The notes: generated by a model not told the origin, from the sequence alone. A stretch of DNA of 64,000 nt from Campylobacterales bacterium (GCA_026390115.1 JAPLGO010000009.1:1-64000); one strand, 5' to 3'. Positions 16,703-24,183 are shown, numbered from the stretch's first letter. Numbers and translations are program-made.

Positions 16703-17239
16703 ATGAAAAGAGCCTTTACTCTATTAGAACTTGTGTTCGTAACTGTAGCAATAGGTATATTAGCGGCTATTATTATCCCAAGAGTGAGTAGTCACTCTGT
16801 CCCAGAAGCTGCTATACAATTAAAAGACCACATCAGATACACACAGCACTTAGCGATGGTGAATGATAAGTTTGATGCTGCAAACCCGACTTGGCATAGA
16901 AACAGATGGCAGATTAAATTTACTGGTAATCAATACTCCATAGTAAGTGATAATAATACAGTATTCGCTAAAGACCCTCAAAACAACGGTAAAAATCTAC
17001 AAAACTTAGATCTCAATAGCAAATATGGTGTTACAGTTGCATTAAGTGGCAGTTGCGGGGCAAATGCAATAATTAGCTTTGACCACTTGGGAAGACCGCT
17101 TGTTGGAGATTTAAGTGCTACAACTAAAGCGTATGATGCTACAAAACTAATGACAGCAAATTGTGTCATTACTCTCTCAAATGGCAGTGAAGCTGATCAG
17201 AACCTTACTATCATTCCTGAAACGGGGTATGTTCGATGA
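16703..17239 (+). CDS. Type IV pilin-like / pseudopilin protein
   Basis: 178 aa. The N-terminus MKRAFTLLELVFVTVAIGIL is a class III prepilin leader with short basic leader, cleavage before Phe and Glu at mature position 5. The remaining part is beta-rich with two Cys (SGSCGANAIISFDHLGRPL, TANCVITLSNG), like minor pilins of the FimT/GspH type. Such proteins are assembled by the type IV pilus or transformation pilus machinery in the envelope. Here it is transposon cargo, unlike the two chromosomal pilin-like genes at 33.2-34.2 kb. Confidence 0.8.
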   Translation: MKRAFTLLELVFVTVAIGILAAIIIPRVSSHSVPEAAIQLKDHIRYTQHLAMVNDKFDAANPTWHRNRWQIKFTGNQYSIVSDNNTVFAKDPQNNGKNLQNLDLNSKYGVTVALSGSCGANAIISFDHLGRPLVGDLSATTKAYDATKLMTANCVITLSNGSEADQNLTIIPETGYVR

Positions 17240-17292
17240 GTATAAGTTACTTTGGGCTTACCCTGCATAAAAAAACACATTAAGAAAATTGA

Positions 17293-17742
17293 ATGCAATC
17301 GGTAAAAACAAAGAGTAGAAAAATAAGGCTCAATAAAAAATATCAGCCAATTGCCACTGAGTCAGATGAAATTTATATCAATGGCTTCTTTCATTTTAAT
17401 GTATCCCAAATAATAAAAGATATTGATTCTAAAAAACTTATTGTTCAATCAGAAAAAATCAACTTGAAGCATTGGCTCAAAGACCATTCTCTTGAATTTA
17501 GTGTTATAGACAAAGAGCATCTTAAAACAGTTGATACAAATAAGCCTATTTTACAAGCAGAAATCAGAATCAACAAATATGAAATTATTGATGGCAATCA
17601 TAGAATCCAAAAAGCTTTTGATGATGGCTTGAAATTTATAGACTCCTATAAGCTCCAGGGAGAGCAACTTCTACCCTATTTTATGGAAACTGTGCAGTAT
17701 GAAGCGTATGTGCGATATTGGAATGAAAAGTTACTTGATTAA
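17293..17742 (+). CDS. ParB/sulfiredoxin-fold-like protein
   Basis: 149 aa. The stretch ILQAEIRINKYEIIDGNHRIQKAFDDGL has the beta-strand plus (I/V)xDGxHR motif of ParB-like nuclease and sulfiredoxin-like domains. A helical C-terminus follows. No helix-turn-helix or partner ParA gene is visible, so this is not a partition gene. A nuclease or ATPase role is possible in the superfamily but cannot be assigned. No strong ribosome site precedes the chosen ATG. Confidence 0.5.
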   Translation: MQSVKTKSRKIRLNKKYQPIATESDEIYINGFFHFNVSQIIKDIDSKKLIVQSEKINLKHWLKDHSLEFSVIDKEHLKTVDTNKPILQAEIRINKYEIIDGNHRIQKAFDDGLKFIDSYKLQGEQLLPYFMETVQYEAYVRYWNEKLLD

Positions 17743-17927
17743 ATGAATAAGAATTGATTATCTGCATAGTAACATGAAATTTTGCAAGAACTCTAATGAA
17801 TAAAAAAATTAAAATTAAGTTATTAATAAGTAACAACTTATTTCAAATAAATATTTTTTGTTAAAATACATCTATAAATTTTAATTATATAAGATACAAT
17901 CATTTTATTCACACATTAGGATTCAAA

Positions 17928-18143
17928 ATGAAAAAATTGTTGTTAAGTTTATTTATCTTGTTTGGATTGTTTAGTCCAGCATCAGCTGCGACTCATGTTA
18001 AGGGTTATACAAAGTCAAACGGTACACATGTTACATCACACATGAGAAGTAACTCAAACTCATCTAAAAAAGACAACTATTCTACAAAAGGAAATGTAAA
18101 TCCATATACTGGAGCTGTTGGCACTAAACCTGCATATAAATAA
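17928..18143 (+). CDS. Small secreted protein with HVKGYTKSNGTHV motif
   Basis: 71 aa. Clear signal peptide (MKKLLLSLFILFGLFSPASA, cleavage likely before Ala-Thr-His). The mature part begins THVKGYTKSNGTHVTSHMRS, a motif shared by many small exported or phage-linked proteins of unknown role, then a Ser/Asn/Lys-rich tail. A degenerate relative of this motif is found 350 nt downstream. It is preceded by 185 bp of very AT-rich DNA likely to hold its promoter. Confidence 0.6.
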   Translation: MKKLLLSLFILFGLFSPASAATHVKGYTKSNGTHVTSHMRSNSNSSKKDNYSTKGNVNPYTGAVGTKPAYK

Positions 18144-18197
18144 AGATGGAGAAGGCATTAATAGACTGAGACTTAAAATTATTATGTAAGGTAGATT

Positions 18198-18455
18198 ATG
18201 AAAAAGATTATACTGTCACTATCTTTGCTTTTTATATTTGTGCAAGCTGATCTTAACATTTTAGTAATTGATAAAAAAGATTCAAGTGAGCAGTCGCTTT
18301 GCAGGAAAAATTTGGATACTCAGAGTATTCAACAAAGAGGTTGCTGTTCACATCATGGTGGGGTTAGTGGATGCTCTAATGGAAAAATTGTTTGCAATGA
18401 CGGTACTTATAGTCCATCTTGTACATGTGCTATACCATTAAATCCATTAGGCTAA
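18198..18455 (+). CDS. Small secreted Cys-rich protein
   Basis: 85 aa with a signal peptide (MKKIILSLSLLFIFVQA). The C-terminal half has seven Cys in QRGCCSHHGGVSGCSNGK, then IVCNDGTYSPSCTC, a recurrent CCSHHGG module seen in small exported and phage-encoded proteins. The closely spaced Cys suggest disulfides or metal binding outside the cytoplasm. It follows the HVKGY-motif gene and precedes a third, degenerate secreted-protein ORF. Confidence 0.6.
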   Translation: MKKIILSLSLLFIFVQADLNILVIDKKDSSEQSLCRKNLDTQSIQQRGCCSHHGGVSGCSNGKIVCNDGTYSPSCTCAIPLNPLG

Positions 18456-18467
18456 TAGAAGGAAAAA

Positions 18468-18617
18468 ATTATTCATCTATTTTTGATATCTACTCTATAT
18501 GCGAAAGATGTTAGTGTTAAAGGTTATTATCGAAGCAATGGCATCCTTGTCAGTCCACACATTAGAAGTTCGCCAGATTCTTCCAAACAGTATCGACGAG
18601 CTAAAAGACACTTATAA
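18468..18617 (+). pseudogene. Degenerate or non-ATG relative of the secreted HVKGY protein
   Basis: The frame reads IIHLFLISTLYAKDVSVKGY then YRSNGILVSPHIRSSPDSSK to a TAA. It repeats the motif of the gene at 17928 (VKGYTKSNGTHVTSHMRSN), including a hydrophobic leader. There is no ATG: the first codon after the GAAGGA ribosome site is ATT, and a TTG lies at 18483. Either the start has been lost by mutation or it uses a rare start codon. Confidence 0.45.
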
Positions 18618-18621
18618 TATG

Positions 18622-19215
18622 TTATGTATGGCTCAATCTTTGTGATAATTTTTCTACCCATTCAATTTGCTTTTTATATATTCTTGGCAAAGGATGATAA
18701 TAGGCATATTGCTTAGTATCTTTTTTTATCCCAATAGGTGATGGATGATTTATTGTTTCAATAGCCAACTTAGCAAGTTCGGTTAGTAATGAGTTCACAC
18801 CCCATCCATATATTATAGGAACGTCTTTAACAAATAATGAGTTAAAATCATCTATTCTATCGCTGTCAAAAATCGTGTGGGGAACAGTCTTTGAGTCTTC
18901 CGATTTTACAAACTTATATAACTTGTTTGAATCAGGTGTTCTTAAATCAGAAAGATTTAGAATGCGTGCATATTTAAACGAAGTATTTTTCATTACTTTC
19001 ATAATTTGATCTTGTGTATTGTCAGGTGCAGCAAATGAAGGCTTAGTGTTATTATCTATTCCATCTAATGGATATGATGATCCCGGGTTCATCATGACAA
19101 CCATGAGATCAGGATTTGTGATTTGTGATGATTTGAGTTTTATATCGAGATATTTTCTGCATTTATAATCACAAATTTTATAAAACAGGCCGGTTATTTC
19201 ATATTCATTTCTCAT
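18622..19215 (-). CDS. DUF1643 family protein
   Basis: 197 aa. VVMMNPGSSYPLDG (about residues 39-52), ARILNLSDLRTPDS (83-96), IIYGWG (134-139) and YYHPLPRIYKK (172-182) are the spaced blocks of DUF1643. The same layout (Pro-Gly loop, Asn strand, Gly loop, late His-Pro) recalls the uracil-DNA glycosylase fold, which is my inference. Family members often sit in mobile or defence islands; function is unproven. It is the last gene on the minus-strand cargo run, 78 nt after kwaB. Confidence 0.65.
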   Translation of the reverse strand: MRNEYEITGLFYKICDYKCRKYLDIKLKSSQITNPDLMVVMMNPGSSYPLDGIDNNTKPSFAAPDNTQDQIMKVMKNTSFKYARILNLSDLRTPDSNKLYKFVKSEDSKTVPHTIFDSDRIDDFNSLFVKDVPIIYGWGVNSLLTELAKLAIETINHPSPIGIKKDTKQYAYYHPLPRIYKKQIEWVEKLSQRLSHT

Positions 19216-19293
19216 CTAATTTATCCCTTTTGGAATGACCCCCACTTATATAGACAGAAACTTATTCAGTTAACACCTAATTTTTTGAAGCCT

Positions 19294-20232
19294 CTAAATT
19301 TTATCTTTATTCAAACTATCATAAAGTAAATCAGTTAGTTCAGATTTTAGATAATCATCATCTAGTAATTTTAAGAATTTTTCCACGCTTACTTTACTCT
19401 TTAATTCTAATTTACCATCCTCACCAAACTTTAAACTTTTTTTCAATTCAGGATGGTTTTCTATAAAAGAGATGACTTTTGACTGATTATCTCTAATTAT
19501 ATTTATTACAGGAGAATTTTTAACAAGATTGACTTTCTTTGCTATTTTTTTTGATTTAACCATTTCTTCTAATTTGCTTATATCATCTAAAAAGTCTATT
19601 GCACCGATAGTTGCCAATGCTTCTTCTGCTTTTTTGACAATAACACTTTCATAACCAAGAGAGCTTTCTAACATATCAAGCTTTATAACTAAAATATGTT
19701 CATTTAACACAAGAAATTGAAAATTTCTATCAATCTTCAAGATATCTTCTTTTAGTTCATCAATATTTTCATCACTTTGTTTAAAAAATAAAGTTTTTCC
19801 ACGCTTTAAAAGATTTATAGGATAGTTCTTTTTGTATAAAAGAATATTCTTTTCGCTTGTTCCTATTTTTATGATGAAGGTTTCAATATCTGAAAAGCTT
19901 GTATCTTTAAATGAAAAAGTATCATGCCCTTCACTGTCAAAATTTGCTAGATGTGAAATTTTCTCATATACATTTTCGCTATCAAAATAATAATAAGTTT
20001 TTGCATCTTCATCATTCGCACTATCTATTGATTTTAATCTATACTCATTTTCGTCGTTTAATAAAGTATCACTAATACTTTCTTTAAATAATTTCAATAA
20101 ACTACCAGAAGCCTCATCTGAAATAGATGAAAATGTTATCTCGTTTTCTTTTGAAATTAAATACAACTCCAAAGTGACTTCATCACAACCTAAAATTTCT
20201 TCTAATGATTTTTTTAAACTACTTACTTCCAT
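19294..20232 (-). CDS. kwaB: KwaB-like (DUF4868) subunit of a Kiwa defence system
   Basis: 312 aa, close to the 315 aa typical of KwaB. The DUF4868 pattern is visible: FIIKIGTSEKNILLYKKNYPINLL (about residues 122-145), FFKQSDENIDELKEDILKI, then FQFLVLNEHILVIKLDMLES (about 171-190) and a helical C-terminus. In described Kiwa systems KwaB binds DNA and works with the membrane protein KwaA against phage. The start follows the kwaA stop by 1 nt, the canonical two-gene arrangement. Named by pattern recognition; no search was run. Confidence 0.75.
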   Translation of the reverse strand: MEVSSLKKSLEEILGCDEVTLELYLISKENEITFSSISDEASGSLLKLFKESISDTLLNDENEYRLKSIDSANDEDAKTYYYFDSENVYEKISHLANFDSEGHDTFSFKDTSFSDIETFIIKIGTSEKNILLYKKNYPINLLKRGKTLFFKQSDENIDELKEDILKIDRNFQFLVLNEHILVIKLDMLESSLGYESVIVKKAEEALATIGAIDFLDDISKLEEMVKSKKIAKKVNLVKNSPVINIIRDNQSKVISFIENHPELKKSLKFGEDGKLELKSKVSVEKFLKLLDDDYLKSELTDLLYDSLNKDKI

Positions 20233-20233
20233 A

Positions 20234-20809
20234 CTATAATCCTTTTATTAAATATATGTTATTACCTAAATCTTTGTATTTATACCTTTGCGTATTATTA
20301 GTTATTGTTCCTTTTATTATCAGTACAACAGACTTATTATCACTTTTTGCTTTATAAATCTTATAGCCAAACAATAGTAATGTTGGGTTTAAATAATATA
20401 AATTCGATTTTATATAAATTACACCTATCATTATCAATAAAACTATCACTACAACAAAGCTTCTTGGCTCATTAAGGTTAAATGTAATAAGAGGAATTAT
20501 ATAAGTTGATAAAAATGTTAAATGATCAAAATCAGCAGGTGTAATCTCAATAAAAGTTTTAGCGGCTCTTTCTCCATATCCACTATTATTTTGAAATACA
20601 ACATAGGACAACAATGCTAATGATATTAAGAAAATAAAAAAAGTAACTTGCCAATTACAAATTATTAATTGTGAAAAATATTCTACTTTAGTAGCATAGA
20701 AATCCCACTTTAAGAAAGGCTCAATCTTTATGTATTGCACCACAAAAATCATATATAAAGGGATTAGTGATAAATTATATAAATTTGATTTATAAAAAAT
20801 ATTATTCAA
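20234..20809 (-). CDS. kwaA: KwaA-like membrane subunit of a Kiwa defence system
   Basis: 191 aa with four predicted membrane helices (about residues 10-29, 53-72, 98-113, 117-133), the topology of KwaA. The block DHLTFLSTYIIPLITF is the most family-like. A cytoplasmic C-terminal segment of about 50 residues follows. KwaA is the membrane sensor thought to detect phage infection at the envelope and to recruit KwaB. It is immediately followed by the kwaB-like gene, which supports the call more than its own sequence does. Confidence 0.7.
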   Translation of the reverse strand: MNNIFYKSNLYNLSLIPLYMIFVVQYIKIEPFLKWDFYATKVEYFSQLIICNWQVTFFIFLISLALLSYVVFQNNSGYGERAAKTFIEITPADFDHLTFLSTYIIPLITFNLNEPRSFVVVIVLLIMIGVIYIKSNLYYLNPTLLLFGYKIYKAKSDNKSVVLIIKGTITNNTQRYKYKDLGNNIYLIKGL

Positions 20810-20949
20810 CTTTTAACTACCCTCAATATGTTTGTATACTTAACTCGGCATTAGTTTTTAATTATTAATCAAAGTTACACTTTTTATATTGTATCTAAAA
20901 ACAATAGATATTTATATCCTCATGATAAAAGGGCGCATTTTATTTTCAG

Positions 20950-20992
20950 GATAAGAGCAAGGGAGATTTAGACCATTCAAATGCCTCTTATC
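20950..20992 (-). terminator. Possible hairpin at the end of the radical SAM gene
   Basis: GATAAGAG and CTCTTATC form an 8-bp stem with a 27-nt loop, overlapping the stop codon of the radical SAM gene. There is no clean U-run. It may separate that gene from kwaA. Confidence 0.3.
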
Positions 20993-22385
20993 AGCAAAGC
21001 AAATTACTTATAATTGGAAGATTAAAAATAGAACTTTCAACGCCCTCATTAAGAAGTAATGTTGTTTTTATGAAATAATTTATTTCATTTTGTGACATAT
21101 TTCCATAATTGCCAGCATTAAAATTAAATTGACTTCTGCCTATTTCTGCACTTAAAAATAAATCTTCACCCATTTCTTTTATCAATAAGTTTTCTTCAGC
21201 AAGATAGTTATAAAGTTCTGTCCCATGATAAGGCCTAAATTGAAAAACACTTGTTCTGAATACAACACCATATATACGTGCCATATTAGTTAGCTCTAAA
21301 GCAAGAGATAATGTTTTATTAGCATCAGATACCTCTTCAGTAGGAAAACCATATATAAAGTATCCTTTTACGTTAATGCCGGCAAAAAATATTTTTTTAA
21401 AAATATCTTTAATATTGTCTATTTGGTTTGGCTTGTGTATCATTCTTAAAATTTTCTCTGAACCGGATTCAATACCTATTGAAAGTTCGTAACAACCACT
21501 TTTTTTAAGGGAATTTATACCTTCTTGAGAACTTTTAGTAAATGACATGGTGTGAGCCATTGAACGCCATAGTAGCTCTTTCCTTGGTGAAAAAATATCA
21601 ATTGCTTTTTTAATATTTTGATTATTTTTTAAAAAAAGATCATCTAAAATTCTTATTGATCGCACGTTAATATAAGTTTTCTCAATGTAGTCTAATTCTT
21701 TCATTATACTTTGTGCACTTCTTTCTCGAACTGAACTATGTTTATTTAGTTTTCTGGCAGCACCACAAAAGGCACAGTTATAGATGCAACCTCTACTTGT
21801 AATTATTGAAATCTCACGCAGGTTATTAATTTTACTTGTTAAAGGTTCATTTGTAAAAAAACTTCTATCAAGGGTTATATCCGAAATATCTTTTGGAAAA
21901 TATACAGAGGTACTATCAACTTTATACAAAGTTCTATTTGTATAAATTTCATTAATTGTTATTGGGCTTTGCTTGATATTTTGCTTCACAATATCAATAG
22001 TTATGAGTTCGCCATCACCAATTACTCCTATGATTTTATTTTTAGTTACGAAGCTAAATATTTCTGTATATAAAAATTGTACAGAATTTCCACCAGCGAT
22101 AAATGTCGTTTCAAAAGAAATGCTTTCAACTATTTCTTTTGTAATGGACAGATTTGTTGAAAAAAAATTCATTCCTATAAATATAGGTTTCATACTATTT
22201 AATTGTTCTATAAGGTTATACATAGATATATTATTCACTACAGCATCAATCAACAAGCAATCAATATTATTTTCTCTTAATTTAGTGGCAATATAACCTA
22301 GTCCAATAGGTGGTAAAAAGTCATCTGGGTCATGGTTTTCTTTTTTTTCTCTAAAGAGCGGAGAATTGACAAGTACTATTTCCAT
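20991..22385 (-). CDS. B12-binding-type radical SAM protein
   Basis: 464 aa. An N-terminal cobalamin-binding-like domain (about residues 1-135, with PPIGLGYIATKLRENNIDCLLIDA) is followed by a radical SAM core with the cluster motif CIYNCAFC (Cys200, 204, 207) and GIESGSEKILRMIHKPNQ. These enzymes cleave SAM to a radical and often methylate or rearrange unreactive carbons; the substrate here is unknown. It is cargo of the Tn7-like element, upstream of kwaAB on the same strand and divergent from the UDG-like gene. No methyltransferase or biosynthetic operon surrounds it. Confidence 0.8.
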   Translation of the reverse strand: MEIVLVNSPLFREKKENHDPDDFLPPIGLGYIATKLRENNIDCLLIDAVVNNISMYNLIEQLNSMKPIFIGMNFFSTNLSITKEIVESISFETTFIAGGNSVQFLYTEIFSFVTKNKIIGVIGDGELITIDIVKQNIKQSPITINEIYTNRTLYKVDSTSVYFPKDISDITLDRSFFTNEPLTSKINNLREISIITSRGCIYNCAFCGAARKLNKHSSVRERSAQSIMKELDYIEKTYINVRSIRILDDLFLKNNQNIKKAIDIFSPRKELLWRSMAHTMSFTKSSQEGINSLKKSGCYELSIGIESGSEKILRMIHKPNQIDNIKDIFKKIFFAGINVKGYFIYGFPTEEVSDANKTLSLALELTNMARIYGVVFRTSVFQFRPYHGTELYNYLAEENLLIKEMGEDLFLSAEIGRSQFNFNAGNYGNMSQNEINYFIKTTLLLNEGVESSIFNLPIISNLLC

Positions 22386-22577
22386 CCAACCCCTTTTATC
22401 AGTAAATTATAATTTATTATAACAGAATTACAATTTATTTACACGAGTAGATAATTACAGGAATAATAATTGCTGGTGTATAACTATTATAAAAAAATAT
22501 GATATAAAATTTATTATAAGCTTTATTTAAGATATATAAAGTTATAAATAACTTTATATATCTTATTTGGACTTTTA
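22386..22577. other. Divergent AT-rich promoter region
   Basis: 192 bp between the radical SAM gene and the UDG-like gene, almost all A and T, probably holding both promoters. It contains the long inverted repeat listed separately. No other gene is seen in it. Confidence 0.5.
22528..22565. promoter_or_regulatory. Perfect 17-bp inverted repeat before the UDG-like gene
   Basis: TAAGATATATAAAGTTA and TAACTTTATATATCTTA are exact reverse complements around the 4-nt TAAA, ending 12 nt before the ATG at 22578. It could be an operator for a dimeric repressor or an RNA hairpin that blocks the ribosome site. Confidence 0.6.
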
Positions 22578-23147
22578 ATGAAAAATATTTCAGAATGTGA
22601 AAAATGTGGTTTATGTAATAATCAAAAACCTTTACTAGATAATTGCAATCGTGCGGATGTAATGTGGGTTGGTCTTTCTGCTAAAAAAGTTGAAAGTTTA
22701 TTTGACGAAATACCTTTAGCAAACAACACGAATACAGGAAAAATAATAGCTGATATAGAGGAAGGCTTGGACGATATTTTATTTTATAAAACAAACATTG
22801 TAAAATGTCTCCCTTTGGATGAAAAGGGAAAAATCCGCTATCCAAACGTTGATGAAATGAGTGCGTGCCAAGATAATTTTAACAAAGAGCTAGAACAAGT
22901 AAAACCAAGTGTTGTATTTTTACTTGGGAAAAAAGTTAGTGATTTTTTATTTAAACTACATAAGAAACAAGACAAAACCATAAAGACAGTAGATGATAGT
23001 TGGTTTTATAATAATATAACTTTCATATCTATTCATCATCCTTCATATATTTATGTGTATAAGAGAAAATTTATTGCGGAATACGTTAAAAGTGTTCAGT
23101 CAATTATTGAACGAGAATTACCATACATACTAAGAGAAGCTAGTTAA
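22578..23147 (+). CDS. UDG-superfamily Fe-S protein with altered catalytic motif
   Basis: 189 aa. The four Fe-S Cys of family-4 uracil-DNA glycosylases are in place: Cys10 and Cys13 (CEKCGLC), Cys77 in NIVKCLPL and Cys97 in MSACQDNF. The late ISIHHPSYIY block matches the family His-Pro-Ser motif. The catalytic GEAPG...D loop is replaced by VGLSAKKVESLFDEIPLANN. It therefore probably has the fold and cluster but not ordinary uracil excision. It is divergent from the radical SAM gene, on the right edge of the element. Exact activity unknown. Confidence 0.72.
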   Translation: MKNISECEKCGLCNNQKPLLDNCNRADVMWVGLSAKKVESLFDEIPLANNTNTGKIIADIEEGLDDILFYKTNIVKCLPLDEKGKIRYPNVDEMSACQDNFNKELEQVKPSVVFLLGKKVSDFLFKLHKKQDKTIKTVDDSWFYNNITFISIHHPSYIYVYKRKFIAEYVKSVQSIIERELPYILREAS

Positions 23148-23194
23148 AATATTAATTGCCCAATTTTAGAGTTCGTTTGACACCTTAAGAGGTT

Positions 23195-23287
23195 ATGGAA
23201 CAAAAAAATGACCTTTCAAATCAGATATTTAAAGCTTCATCTAACCTACCTTCAAAAAATATAGCCAATCGAGAAAGTGTTAATTAA
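23195..23287 (+). CDS. Possible 30-aa ORF or gene remnant
   Basis: The frame MEQKNDLSNQIFKASSNLPSK... follows an AAGAGG ribosome site. The LSNQIFKASSNLPSKNIAN stretch faintly recalls four-helix-bundle (S23-like) proteins, which contain LTxQIRRAxxSxPxNIAEG, but most of that protein would be missing. It may be a remnant or chance. Confidence 0.25.
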   Translation: MEQKNDLSNQIFKASSNLPSKNIANRESVN

Positions 23288-23360
23288 AACTCTACTTAGA
23301 ATACCCTTCAGAATTGTACACTTTACTTTGAAAGAATACAATTAACTATGATTATTGACA
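23270..23360. repeat. Right transposon end
   Basis: Read from the outside, TGTCAATAATCATAGTTAAT begins the right end. A second motif copy, GTGTACAATTC (reverse complement at 23311-23321), shares TGTACAATTC exactly with the left end. Only about 90 bp separates it from the last candidate ORF. Confidence 0.7.
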
Positions 23361-23365
23361 GTCTC
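23361..23365. repeat. 5-bp target-site duplication, right copy
   Basis: GTCTC directly follows the TTGACA end of the element and duplicates 15220-15224. Confidence 0.88.
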
Positions 23366-24119
23366 GCATATCGTTGCTATTAGCGGTTTTCATCTTGGTA
23401 TTTTAAGTGCTCTGCTCTACCTTTTGCTTTCTAAGCCTTACAAAATTTTACAGAACAGATACTTTGTTTACAGAAATTCAAAAGTCGATCTGTTTCTCAT
23501 CATAACTACTATCTTGCTCTTTTATATGCTGTTTTTAGACTCACCAGATTCACTTTTGCGCTCTTTTGCCATGCTGATTGTCGGCTTTGTTTTGTATGAC
23601 AGAGGTTTTAAAATCATCTCCATGCAAACACTTTTTTTAACAGTAATACTCCTCTTAGTTTTTTCTCCTCGGCTTCTCTTTTCGCTTGGATTCTGGCTCT
23701 CTGTTTTTGGTGTTTTTTACATATTTTTATTTTTAATCCACTTCAAACATCTCAGCAAAATTTGGCAATTTTTTTTAGTAGAATTTAGCACCTACCTTTT
23801 AATGCTCCCGCTCGCTTTGGCTCTTTTTGGAGCTTTCGGAATCTACCACCCATTTTCTATTATTTTAAGTATGCTTTTTATCCTTTTTTATCCGCTGAGT
23901 ATATTTCTGCATATTATAGGTTTGGGGAATCTGTTTGATGGCTTGCTGCAAAGTTTGATTTTATTAGGAGAAACGAAACATGTCGTACCTCTGAGCATGC
24001 CGTTTTTAGCACTTCATATTGCCTTCTCATTTTGGGCAATATTTAAAAAGCTTGGAATGTGGGTTTTGTTGGCATATTCATGCGGAATTTTTGTTTATGC
24101 TCTTTACATGCTTTATTGA
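23361..24119 (+). pseudogene. comEC: comEC, 3' part (competence domain)
   Basis: The fragment begins at the duplicated GTCTC. It encodes SHIVAISGFHLGILSALLY, the conserved HxxAISGxH motif of the ComEC competence domain, followed by about seven membrane helices to the end. The ORF track starts it at a TTG inside the transposon (23355), which is not a native start. It is cut off from its promoter and first 170 residues. Campylobacterota ComEC is about 420 aa, which matches the joined gene exactly. The beta-lactamase-like extension of longer ComEC proteins is absent, as usual for this phylum. Confidence 0.9.
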
Positions 24120-24120
24120 A

Positions 24121-24150
24121 TTGACTAACACTCACTGTTTGCACTATACT
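24121..24150 (+). promoter_or_regulatory. Promoter candidate for the beta-propeller gene
   Basis: TTGACT, an 18-bp spacer and TATACT lie between the comEC stop and the next gene, 34 nt before its ATG. Confidence 0.45.
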
Positions 24151-24183
24151 TGTCACGATATAAAATAAAAGGTGGGAACATCT

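Larger units (their letters stand above)
15225..23360. mobile_element. Tn7-like transposon inserted in comEC, carrying a Kiwa-like defence module
   Basis: 8,136 bp. The left end TGACAATAGTCTGAGTT and the reverse complement of the right end TGTCAATAATCATAGTT match at 18 of the first 24 positions (TG.CAATA.TC..AGTT..TTGTA). Both ends are TG...CA and 5-bp GTCTC copies flank them. The first gene inside the left end is tnsA, as in Tn7. Only a short tnsB remnant remains and no tnsC or tniQ is seen, so it cannot move without help. Cargo: acidic small protein, a membrane peptide, a pilin-like protein, a ParB-like protein, small exported proteins, DUF1643, KwaAB-like pair, B12-type radical SAM and UDG-like genes. 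Confidence 0.87.

Noticed and set aside
20991-22385. Radical SAM gene as a biosynthetic cluster enzyme
   Set aside because: No precursor peptide, transporter or partner biosynthetic gene is seen; the neighbours are defence-like cargo.
23195-23287. Four-helix-bundle (S23-like) gene
   Set aside because: Only about 20 residues look similar and the frame ends after 30 codons; kept only as a low-confidence ORF.
15225-23360. Prophage or integrative element using an integrase
   Set aside because: No integrase, capsid or tail gene is seen. The ends, the 5-bp duplication and tnsA fit a Tn7-type transposon.
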